A stretch of 6,613 nt of DNA, taken from the NCBI GenBank assembly GCA_947456315.1, contig CANGRU010000097.1:1-6613 (forward strand), written 5' to 3'. The stretch is from Beijerinckiaceae bacterium (GTDB taxonomy: Bacteria; Pseudomonadota; Alphaproteobacteria; Rhizobiales; Beijerinckiaceae). The position numbers were made by a program, and so were the translations under genes. The first letter of the stretch is position 1, and every line of letters starts with the position of its first letter. The notes beneath the pieces were generated by a model. The model searched no databases, was not told the origin of the DNA, and saw only the letters and a program-made list of their open reading frames with translations. This document shows, piece after piece, positions 1 through 5,543 of this stretch.

Positions 1-1266
1 GATATGGGCACCGAGATCGGCAATTCTTTTGATTCGGATCGCGCTCCGACACCCAATGAAACCCCGGCCGAAATGGAAGGGTCTGGACTGTCTGCCACGT
101 CATGGACCGGCACATCTGGTGGTGGCGATGGTGAGGGCACGGATCTTGAGGCCTATGTCGCAGCGCAAGTCACGCTGCAAGATCATCTGGCCGAACAATT
201 GGTCTTGGCCGTTGTTGATCCAGTTGAGCGTCTGATTGGTCACTCGATTATCGATTCAATTGATGAAGCGGGTTATCTGTCTGAAAGCCTTGACGAGATT
301 GCTGAGCGCCTCGGCGCGTCCCTCACAATTGCCAGTGCCGTTTTGGCAAAAGTGCAGACTTTTGATCCCGTTGGTGTCGGTGCGCGCAATCTGGCCGAAT
401 GTCTGGCCATTCAATTGCGTGAAAAAAATCGACTTGATCCTGCCATGCAGGCGCTTCTCGATAATCTTCCTTTATTGGCCAAGCGCGATTTTGTGGCTCT
501 GCGCAAGATTTGCGGTGTCGATGAAGAAGATTTTGCCGAAATGGTTTCGGAGATTCGTCGTCTGGATCCAAAGCCAGGCCGTGCCTTTGGGGGTGGGCCG
601 ATCCAGACTGTTGTGCCCGATGTGACTGTGCGCACGGCAAGCGATGGCACTTGGCATGTCGAGCTCAATCCCGAAGGTTTGCCGCGCGTTCTGGTCAACC
701 ACACTTATGCCGCGCGTGTGTCCAAAATGCCGGGAAGTGCTGCAGACAAGAGCTTTGTGTCGAATTGTCTCCAGACCGCCAATTGGCTGACCAAGTCGTT
801 GGAGCAACGCGCACGCACTATTTTGAAAGTGTCTGCAGAGATTGTTCGCCAGCAGGATGCGTTCTTCGCTCATGGTGTTGAGCATTTGCGCCCGCTTAAT
901 CTCAAAACCATCGCCGATGCGATCGGGATGCATGAATCAACGGTTTCACGCGTGACGTCGAACAAATATATGTCGTCTCCACGCGGTCTTTTCGAATTGA
1001 AATATTTCTTCACCGCATCCATTCCGGCAAGCTCGGGTGCCGAATCTCATTCAGCCGAAGCTGTGCGGTTCCGCATCAAACAATTGATCGATGCCGAAAC
1101 GGCGAAAGATGTTTTGTCTGATGATGCCATTGTTGTGAAGCTGAAAGAGCAAAACATCGACATTGCCCGGCGCACGGTAGCCAAATACCGGGAAAGTCTG
1201 CGCATCCCCTCTTCTGTCGAGCGGCGGCGTGAGAAGATCGCTATGGATCAGCACGGCGCCGTTTAA
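1..1266 (+). CDS. rpoN: RNA polymerase sigma-54 factor RpoN, 3' part (5' end outside window)
   Basis: Alternative sigma factor that binds core RNA polymerase, recognises -24/-12 promoters and needs AAA+ enhancer-binding activators; it typically governs nitrogen and carbon genes. The frame is open to the left edge, so the glutamine-rich activator-contacting region I lies upstream; about 421 codons are visible. Counting the ATG at base 4 as residue 1, residues 1-47 are an acidic, Gly/Ser-rich region II. The core-binding domain follows (TFDPVGVGARNLAECL at 119-134; WLTKSLEQRARTILK at 261-275). The helix-turn-helix is at about 297-320, with the family signature ending HESTVSR at 310-316. The RpoN box ARRTVAKYRE, which reads the -24 element, is at 388-397 (bases 1165-1194). 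The ATG at base 4 is an internal methionine, not the true start. hpf and ptsN follow, as is usual for this locus. Identity is certain; only the N-terminus is unseen. Confidence 0.97.
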   Translation, partial: DMGTEIGNSFDSDRAPTPNETPAEMEGSGLSATSWTGTSGGGDGEGTDLEAYVAAQVTLQDHLAEQLVLAVVDPVERLIGHSIIDSIDEAGYLSESLDEIAERLGASLTIASAVLAKVQTFDPVGVGARNLAECLAIQLREKNRLDPAMQALLDNLPLLAKRDFVALRKICGVDEEDFAEMVSEIRRLDPKPGRAFGGGPIQTVVPDVTVRTASDGTWHVELNPEGLPRVLVNHTYAARVSKMPGSAADKSFVSNCLQTANWLTKSLEQRARTILKVSAEIVRQQDAFFAHGVEHLRPLNLKTIADAIGMHESTVSRVTSNKYMSSPRGLFELKYFFTASIPASSGAESHSAEAVRFRIKQLIDAETAKDVLSDDAIVVKLKEQNIDIARRTVAKYRESLRIPSSVERRREKIAMDQHGAV

Positions 1267-1293
1267 TCGCGCTTGTCAATCTGACCCAACGGA

Positions 1294-1308
1294 TGGTTCC
1301 TTTTTTGC
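1294..1308 (+). promoter_or_regulatory. Candidate sigma-54 (-24/-12) promoter upstream of hpf
   Basis: In the rpoN-hpf gap the sequence reads TGGTTC, five bases, then TTGC. The invariant GG (1295-1296) and GC (1307-1308) lie at the exact spacing needed by sigma-54. The -24 half matches four of six bases of TGGCAC and the -12 half matches TTGC fully. Transcription would start near 1320, giving a leader of roughly 75 bases before the hpf ATG. The element is short and could occur by chance; no activator-binding site was identified. What is seen is the motif and its position; its use is inferred. Confidence 0.35.
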
Positions 1309-1323
1309 GCGAGCCGCACTAGC

Positions 1324-1360
1324 CTGCAGTTGGATGCAGCGTCAGCGCCCGCAGCTGCAT
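1324..1360 (+). other. Two overlapping, mutually exclusive hairpins in the hpf leader
   Basis: CTGCA (1324-1328) can pair with TGCAG (1335-1339) across a six-base loop. ATGCAGC (1334-1340) can instead pair perfectly over seven bases with GCTGCAT (1354-1360) across a 13-base loop. Both use 1335-1339, so only one can form. The second is followed by TCTTTC, a poor U-tract, so it is at best a weak rpoN terminator. It may equally be a leader structure of hpf. Function is unknown. Confidence 0.3.
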
Positions 1361-1396
1361 TCTTTCAAAGGGAAGCGGTGCCAATGGGGGCAACAC

Positions 1397-2002
1397 ATGG
1401 GCCTCAGGGTTTCGGGTAAAAATTTCAGCATCGGCGAAGCGTTGCGCGAGCACGTTTTGAATCGGATCAATGGGGCGTCATCGCGCTATTTTGATGGCGC
1501 GGTCACGGGTCACATTGTCGTCGACCATGAAGGATCAGGCTATCGAACCGACTGCACCTTGCATTTGACATCCGGTACGACTTTGCATGCGGAGGGCCGC
1601 GCGCAGGAACCCTATGCGAGTTTCGAACAGGCCGCAGAGCGGCTGGAAAACCGGCTACGACGCTACAAGCGCCGCCTGAAAGACCATCACGCCGGTGGAT
1701 CGCAAAATCATGCAGGTGCGACTGATGTTGAAATGGTTGCCGATTATGTTCTCCAAGGTCCAGATGAGGAGGATGCGGGAACCGAATTCCACCCCGTGGT
1801 TGTGGCCGAGCGGACAAGCGCGTTGAAAACATTCAGCGTGGCGGAAGCTGTCATGGAGCTCGATTTTACCGGCGCACCCGTGCAGGTTTTCAAAAATGCC
1901 GGTCACGGACGTGTGAACATCGTCTACCGGCGACCGGATGGTAATGTGGGGTGGATTGACCCGAGCCCCCTTGATGGGGCATCTGACGGGTCCGGACGCT
2001 GA
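1397..2002 (+). CDS. hpf: Ribosome hibernation promoting factor HPF, long form
   Basis: Stationary-phase factor that sits in the mRNA/tRNA channel of the 30S subunit, stops translation and, in the long form, dimerises 70S ribosomes into inactive 100S particles. The 201-residue product has the two expected domains. An N-terminal S30AE/RaiA domain (about 1-97) opens with MGLRVSGKNFSIGEALREHV and ends in a basic helix (RLENRLRRYKRRLK, 82-95). A poorly conserved linker follows, then a C-terminal dimerisation domain (about 130-190; FHPVVVAERTSALKTFSVAE, later NIVYRRPDGNVGWIDP). The ATG at 1397 is chosen because family homology begins there and a GGGGG purine run (1386-1390) sits six bases upstream; the longer frame back to 1229 would overlap rpoN and encodes no recognisable sequence. 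The gene lies 130 bases after rpoN and ends six bases before a strong intrinsic terminator. A sigma-54-like motif at 1294-1308 is a possible control. Confidence 0.95.
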   Translation: MGLRVSGKNFSIGEALREHVLNRINGASSRYFDGAVTGHIVVDHEGSGYRTDCTLHLTSGTTLHAEGRAQEPYASFEQAAERLENRLRRYKRRLKDHHAGGSQNHAGATDVEMVADYVLQGPDEEDAGTEFHPVVVAERTSALKTFSVAEAVMELDFTGAPVQVFKNAGHGRVNIVYRRPDGNVGWIDPSPLDGASDGSGR

Positions 2003-2007
2003 TCGGT

Positions 2008-2040
2008 CGTGCCGCAGGAACCCCCTGCGGCACGCTTTTT
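2008..2040 (+). terminator. Rho-independent terminator after hpf
   Basis: A perfect 11-base-pair GC-rich stem, CGTGCCGCAGG (2008-2018) with CCTGCGGCACG (2024-2034), closes a five-base AACCC loop. C and five T residues (2036-2040) follow directly. It starts six bases after the hpf stop codon and ends 40 bases before the ptsN start, so it should end most rpoN/hpf transcripts ahead of ptsN. This is the clearest regulatory structure in the window. Confidence 0.92.
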
Positions 2041-2080
2041 GCTCCGGAAAAATGCGTTTTCACCCGGGCCACGGAACATC

Positions 2081-2548
2081 ATGTCGCTGAAGGATCTGCT
2101 TAACCCTGACGCCATTCTGCCGTCGCTCAAGGTCACGTCGAAAAAAGCGGCTTTGCAGGAAATCAGCGAAAAGGCGGCGCTGGTGTCTGGCATTCCTGCG
2201 CGTGAAATTTTCGATGCGCTTTTACAGCGTGAGCGTCTGGGCTCTACAGGTGTTGGCAATGGCATTGCCATTCCGCACGGGAAACTGGCCAAGGCTGGGC
2301 GTATCTTTGGTGTCTTTGCACGTCTGGAACGCCCTATCGACTATGAAGCTTTGGATGGCGCGCCCGTTGATCTGATCTTTATGCTCATTGCGCCTGAAAC
2401 GGCTGGTGCTGATCATCTGAAGGCACTCGCCCGCACGGCGCGCATTTTCCGCGATCCTGTGACAACAACGAAATTGCGGGCCACACGCGACGCAGCGGCA
2501 TTGTTCACGATGCTGATCGCCCCACCAAGCTCTCAAAACGCGGCCTAA
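2081..2548 (+). CDS. ptsN: PTS IIA-like nitrogen regulatory protein PtsN (EIIA-Ntr)
   Basis: Last phosphate acceptor of the nitrogen phosphotransferase chain (EI-Ntr, NPr, EIIA-Ntr). It is a cytoplasmic regulator, not a sugar transporter, and in other bacteria its phosphorylation state controls potassium transport, sensor kinases and stress responses. The 155-residue product is one complete EIIA fructose/mannitol-type domain. The motif TGVGNGIAIPHGK carries the phosphorylatable histidine at residue 66 (codon 2276-2278); DLIFMLIAPETAGADHLKAL (about 102-121) is the second conserved block. The ATG at 2081 gives the standard start MSLKDLLNPDAILPSL. An in-frame GTG at 2009 is rejected because it lies inside the terminator stem. 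The ribosome-binding site is weak (GGA near 2073-2075). The gene follows rpoN and hpf as in many proteobacteria, but the intervening terminator implies readthrough or a separate promoter. No rapZ or HPr-like gene follows. Confidence 0.95.
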   Translation: MSLKDLLNPDAILPSLKVTSKKAALQEISEKAALVSGIPAREIFDALLQRERLGSTGVGNGIAIPHGKLAKAGRIFGVFARLERPIDYEALDGAPVDLIFMLIAPETAGADHLKALARTARIFRDPVTTTKLRATRDAAALFTMLIAPPSSQNAA

Positions 2549-2648
2549 TTTAGCGCCACGCAAGCGCCTCTTAATCAACCAGACAGGCTTAAGCTCTGGC
2601 AGCCGTCCAGGACGCCATTGGGGCCCTACAGGGCTCAAAACGCATTGG

Positions 2649-2755
2649 CCATGAGGTCGTAGGCGCAGGTGGGTGGACGCGGCTGTGTGGGCTGCCCCAG
2701 AGGCCGGCCTGTCCTTCAGGCGTCAAGTGGCGTCTCGGCCTTACGACGATCTTGG
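2649..2755 (+). repeat. Nested inverted repeats: possible structured RNA or leader
   Basis: Several complementary segments nest inside one another. CCA (2649-2651) pairs with TGG (2753-2755), and GA (2653-2654) with TC (2750-2751). GTCGTA plus GGC (2656-2664) pairs with GCC plus TACGAC (2738-2747, one T bulged). GACGC (2676-2680) pairs with GCGTC (2720-2724), and CTG (2683-2685) with CAG (2717-2719). At the tip is the 10-base palindrome AGGCCGGCCT (2701-2710). Together they would form an interrupted hairpin of about 107 bases. GC-rich DNA yields such pairings fairly readily, so this is a candidate non-coding RNA, a leader structure, or chance. Confidence 0.3.
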
Positions 2756-2780
2756 AAAGCGCACGCCAAGGCCCTAGAAA
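2752..2780 (+). promoter_or_regulatory. Candidate housekeeping promoter for fumarase
   Basis: TTGGAA (2752-2757) and TAGAAA (2775-2780) are separated by 17 bases and each match four of six bases of the sigma-70 consensus. Read one base earlier they give CTTGGA and CTAGAA, which resemble the CTTGAC / CTATAT pattern of alphaproteobacteria. The start would be near 2786-2788, leaving a leader of about 25 bases with GGGA at 2801-2804 as ribosome-binding site. The -35 box and spacer also contain the inverted repeat CTTGG (2751-2755) / CCAAG (2766-2770), a possible operator. Confidence 0.35.
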
Positions 2781-2811
2781 GCAGCAAACCTCTTTCAACC
2801 GGGATCAAACG

Positions 2812-4428
2812 ATGACCAAACAGCACCGCCCGCTTTTCCGCCTCGGCAAGGACAAGACCCCCTATCGCAAATTGACGAGCGAGGGTGTGAAGCTCGAAAA
2901 ATTGGGCGATAAGGAAGTCCTCACCGTCAGTCGCGAGGCGATCCGTTTGCTGGCTGAGCAAGCGATGATAGATATCAACCATCTGTTGCGCCCGGGCCAT
3001 CTCGCCCAGCTGCGTAAAATCTTGGATGATCCCGAGGCAACCGGCAATGACAAGTTCGTTGCTTTTGATCTTCTGAAAAACGCCAATATTGCAGCCGGCG
3101 GCATTCTGCCCATGTGTCAGGATACGGGCACAGCCATTGTCATGGGCAAGAAGGGCCGCCTCATCTGGACCGATGGTGAGGATGAAAGCGCCATCGCTGA
3201 AGGTGTGATGGATGCTTATGAGAAGCGCAACTTGCGCTATTCGCAGCTCGCCCCCATTTCGATGTTCGAAGAAAAGAACACGAAGAACAATCTGCCCGCA
3301 CAGATCGATATTTATGCGGAAGGCGAAGACGCCTACAAATTTCTGTTCATGGCCAAGGGTGGCGGCTCAGCCAATAAGACGTTCCTGTTTCAGGCGACGC
3401 CATCACTGCTCACGCATGATCGCATGATCGCTTTCCTGAAAGAAAAAATTCTCACGCTCGGCACCTCGGCTTGCCCGCCTTACCACTTGGCCATTGTGAT
3501 TGGCGGCATGTCGGCGGAGATGAATCTCAAGACAGTGAAACTGGCATCTGCGCGTTATCTTGATGAATTGCCGACCGAAGGCAGTGAAGACGGACAGGCC
3601 TTCCGTGATCTGGCGATGGAGCAAGAAATTCACAAGCTGACGCAGCAACTGGGAGTTGGCGCGCAATTTGGCGGCAAATATTTCTGCCATGACGTGCGTG
3701 TCATTCGTCTGCCGCGCCATGGTGCATCGCTGCCGATTGGTTTGGGCGTATCATGCTCGGCCGATCGTCAGGCGGTGGGCAAGATCACCAAGGATGGTGT
3801 GTTCCTCGAAGAGCTGGAACACAACCCCTCGCAATATCTGCCGGACGTCGATGGTTCGACACTGGGCGGTGATGTCGTGAAGATCGATCTCAATCGTCCG
3901 ATGAAAGATATTCTTGCGACGCTGTCGCAATATCCGATCAAGACGCGTCTTTCGCTCACCGGCACAATCATTGTGGCGCGCGATCTGGCACATGCCAAAT
4001 TGCGTGAGCGTCTCGACGCTGGCCAAGGCCTGCCGGATTATTTCAAAAACCATCCGGTCTATTATGCGGGTCCCGCCAAGACGCCGGAAGGTTTTGCTTC
4101 AGGTTCGTTTGGTCCGACCACAGCCGGGCGCATGGATTCTTTCGTGGAACAATTCCAGGCCGCTGGCGGCTCTATGGTAATGCTCGCCAAAGGCAATCGC
4201 TCGAAAGAAGTGCGTGAGGCCTGCGGCAAGCATGGCGGTTTCTATCTGGGCTCCATTGGCGGCCCCGCCGCACGTCTCGCACAGGATTGCATCAAAAAGG
4301 TCGAGGTTCTGGAATATCCGGAACTCGGCATGGAAGCGATCTGGAAGATCGAAGTCGAAGACTTCCCGGCCTTCATCGTCATCGATGACAAAGGCAATGA
4401 TTTCTTCAAAGAGCTGAATCTGGGCTGA
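2812..4428 (+). CDS. fumA: Fumarate hydratase, class I ([4Fe-4S], iron-dependent)
   Basis: Catalyses reversible hydration of fumarate to L-malate in the TCA cycle; cytoplasmic, homodimeric and oxygen-sensitive in the class I family. The 538-residue product is full length for a single-chain class I enzyme, with an alpha-type N-terminal domain (to about 340) fused to a beta-type C-terminal domain (to the end). The three expected cluster ligands are Cys102 ([11 protein letters not shown]), Cys221 ([19 protein letters not shown]) and Cys315 ([12 protein letters not shown]), with the 119- and 94-residue spacing of E. coli Fum[10 protein letters not shown] (182-190) and GPTTAGRMD (434-442) are further family motifs. 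The ATG at 2812 is chosen because homology starts there and GGGA lies seven bases upstream; the in-frame TTG at 2752 adds unrelated sequence. Two-subunit tartrate dehydratases share these domains, but the fused chain favours fumarase. It meets lrgB tail to tail, three bases apart, with no terminator seen. Confidence 0.96.
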   Translation: MTKQHRPLFRLGKDKTPYRKLTSEGVKLEKLGDKEVLTVSREAIRLLAEQAMIDINHLLRPGHLAQLRKILDDPEATGNDKFVAFDLLKNANIAAGGILPMCQDTGTAIVMGKKGRLIWTDGEDESAIAEGVMDAYEKRNLRYSQLAPISMFEEKNTKNNLPAQIDIYAEGEDAYKFLFMAKGGGSANKTFLFQATPSLLTHDRMIAFLKEKILTLGTSACPPYHLAIVIGGMSAEMNLKTVKLASARYLDELPTEGSEDGQAFRDLAMEQEIHKLTQQLGVGAQFGGKYFCHDVRVIRLPRHGASLPIGLGVSCSADRQAVGKITKDGVFLEELEHNPSQYLPDVDGSTLGGDVVKIDLNRPMKDILATLSQYPIKTRLSLTGTIIVARDLAHAKLRERLDAGQGLPDYFKNHPVYYAGPAKTPEGFASGSFGPTTAGRMDSFVEQFQAAGGSMVMLAKGNRSKEVREACGKHGGFYLGSIGGPAARLAQDCIKKVEVLEYPELGMEAIWKIEVEDFPAFIVIDDKGNDFFKELNLG

Positions 4429-4431
4429 CGC

Positions 4432-5154
4432 TCAGCTGAGCAGCAGGGGCAGAAAAACAGGAACAAGGATCGGCGTGAGCAGGCCATTGAGGCCCATGCC
4501 GATCCCCGAAAACGTGCCCGCCATCACATCGACTTGAAACGCACGCGCTGTGCCGATGCCATGCGCAGCCACGCCCAGAGCAAACCCGCGCGCGCGCATG
4601 TCGCGCACACGCACCGCATTCATCAGGGGCGTGACGATAATTGCGCCAATCGCACCCGTCATCAGAACGAGTACGGCAGCCAGTGAGGGATCGCCACCCG
4701 TGCGCTCGGCAATACCCATAGCAACACCGACCGTCACGGATTTGGGTGCCAGCGAAATCAGCACATCGTGGGGCACGCCCAGAGCTTTGGCGATCAGAAC
4801 GGCTGAGACCATGGCAGCGATAGCGCCTGCCACAAGTGCACCTGCCATAGGCAGCAGCACGCGCATGACGGTGCGCCGATGCGCATAAAGCGGCACAGCC
4901 AAGGCCACTGTCGCAGGACCGAGCATGAAATGCACAAATTGCGCGCCTTCAAAATAGGTGCGGTAAGGCGTGTGCGTGAAGGACAAAATGAGGCCGATCA
5001 CCCAGACCGAATGCAAAACGGGATTGGCGAGCGGATTGCGATGCAGTTTGGCTGATATGCGATCAGCCAGCACATAGACAAAGATCGTCAGCGTCAGCCA
5101 CAGCAGTGGTGTACGAGACAGATAAACCCAGAGCGCGAAATCCGACTGGCTCAT
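4432..5154 (-). CDS. lrgB: LrgB/CidB-family integral membrane protein
   Basis: Membrane partner of LrgA. The family was first described as modulators of murein hydrolase export (Staphylococcus LrgB, CidB). Later work on relatives (Bacillus PftAB, the fused plant plastid protein PLGG1) points to transport of small carboxylates such as pyruvate, glycolate and glycerate. The 240-residue product is mostly hydrophobic, with about six or seven membrane segments (near 15-33, 44-60, 73-91, 99-124, 157-182 and 205-239). Family motifs are FMLGPATVALAVPLY (76-90), APKSVTVGVAMGIAERTGG (136-154) and RGFALGVAAHGIGTARA (189-205). The ATG overlaps the lrgA stop in an ATGA and has GGAG (5162-5165) seven bases upstream, so translation is probably coupled. 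The substrate cannot be read from the sequence. Annotation as a lysis regulator would be over-specific. Confidence 0.93.
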   Translation of the reverse strand: MSQSDFALWVYLSRTPLLWLTLTIFVYVLADRISAKLHRNPLANPVLHSVWVIGLILSFTHTPYRTYFEGAQFVHFMLGPATVALAVPLYAHRRTVMRVLLPMAGALVAGAIAAMVSAVLIAKALGVPHDVLISLAPKSVTVGVAMGIAERTGGDPSLAAVLVLMTGAIGAIIVTPLMNAVRVRDMRARGFALGVAAHGIGTARAFQVDVMAGTFSGIGMGLNGLLTPILVPVFLPLLLS

Positions 5155-5528
5155 GTCTCTTCTCCCACAAGTCGTGCGAGGAGGCGAAAGACAGCAACGC
5201 CCGCCAACAAAGCAACGGCGGTCGAGACAATAAGAGCGACCAGAATGGCAGGTCCATGGCTGACAACTAGATCAAGCCTTTGCACCACGCCAACGCCAGC
5301 TGGAATGAACATCAGGGACAAGTTTGCGAGCAGGCCGGTGCTGGTTTTCTCCAGCGTGCCGTCCCCCACTTCATGCGGCAGGACCGGTGCGAGTGTGTCG
5401 CGCATCAGGAGCAGGGCCAGAAGCAGCGCCATGCCGATGACCGGGCCCGGTAGCGGCACGCCAAGCGCATGCACAAGAGCTTCACCAAGCAATTGGCAGA
5501 GCAGAAGAAGCCCGAGGCTGACCAGCAT
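5151..5528 (-). CDS. lrgA: LrgA/CidA-family holin-like membrane protein
   Basis: Small membrane protein that works with LrgB; holin-like by topology, and in several relatives part of a two-subunit carboxylate transporter. The 125-residue product has four probable membrane segments (about 2-20, 27-43, 66-84 and 92-117). The family motif VPLPGPVIGMALL lies at 24-36 and NLSLMFIPAGVGV at 69-81; a polar loop (43-62) joins segments two and three. The start ATG (5526-5528) has a strong AGGAG ribosome-binding site and gives the normal family length. It begins 15 bases after the pheT stop and overlaps lrgB by four bases, so pheT-lrgA-lrgB looks like one transcript. The frame is intact. The physiological substrate is not inferable here. 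Confidence 0.92.
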   Translation of the reverse strand: MLVSLGLLLLCQLLGEALVHALGVPLPGPVIGMALLLALLLMRDTLAPVLPHEVGDGTLEKTSTGLLANLSLMFIPAGVGVVQRLDLVVSHGPAILVALIVSTAVALLAGVAVFRLLARLVGEET

Positions 5529-5535
5529 AAGGCTT

Positions 5536-5540
5536 CTCCT
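5536..5540 (-). promoter_or_regulatory. Strong ribosome-binding site of lrgA, just after the pheT stop
   Basis: CTCCT on the plus strand reads AGGAG on the coding strand, seven bases ahead of the lrgA ATG and three bases past the pheT stop (5544-5546). Ribosomes finishing pheT would end next to this site, and there is no room for a promoter or terminator between the genes. This fixes the lrgA start and supports co-transcription. Confidence 0.8.
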
Positions 5541-5543
5541 GTT

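Larger units (their letters stand above)
2549..2811 (+). other. Gene-free intergenic region between ptsN and fumarase
   Basis: These 263 bases hold no reading frame that looks like a protein; the short frames crossing it have no recognisable motifs or convincing starts. There is no clear ptsN terminator: only a four-base-pair GCGC hairpin (2553-2556 with 2564-2567) and CCAGA/TCTGG (2579-2583 with 2595-2599), neither with a U-tract. A small hairpin GCCC-TACA-GGGC is at 2623-2634. ACGCCA followed by GGCCCTA occurs twice (2612-2628 and 2763-2776) with different spacers. Most of the remainder is taken up by the nested inverted repeats and candidate promoter listed separately. I could not match the region to 6S, tmRNA, SRP or RNase P RNA from memory. 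Confidence 0.6.

Noticed and set aside
472..933. 153-codon minus-strand frame inside rpoN
   Set aside because: It lies opposite conserved sigma-54 sequence and shows no protein-like features of its own.
1281..1306. T6 run (1301-1306) as an rpoN terminator
   Set aside because: Only a three-base-pair stem can form immediately upstream, so the run is better read as part of the sigma-54-like motif.
1229..1396. Longer hpf reading frame starting at 1229 or at the in-frame ATG 1334
   Set aside because: The extra residues resemble no HPF protein and the 1229 start overlaps the rpoN end; family homology begins exactly at the ATG at 1397.
2009..2080. GTG start at 2009 for a longer ptsN
   Set aside because: The codon lies in the terminator stem and the added residues are not part of the EIIA domain; ATG 2081 gives the standard N-terminus.
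2589..2798. 69-codon minus-strand frame filling most of the ptsN-fumarase gap
   Set aside because: Composition is rich in Arg, Pro and Trp with no motif, no good ribosome-binding site and no gene context; more likely non-coding.
2752..2811. TTG start at 2752 for a longer fumarase
   Set aside because: The added 20 residues are unrelated to class I fumarases and overlap the candidate promoter; ATG 2812 has a ribosome-binding site.
2549..2811. 6S, tmRNA, SRP or RNase P RNA in the ptsN-fumarase gap
   Set aside because: None of the hallmark sequences I know for these RNAs is visible, and 6S in this group is, as far as I recall, near zapA-type genes. An Infernal search would settle it.
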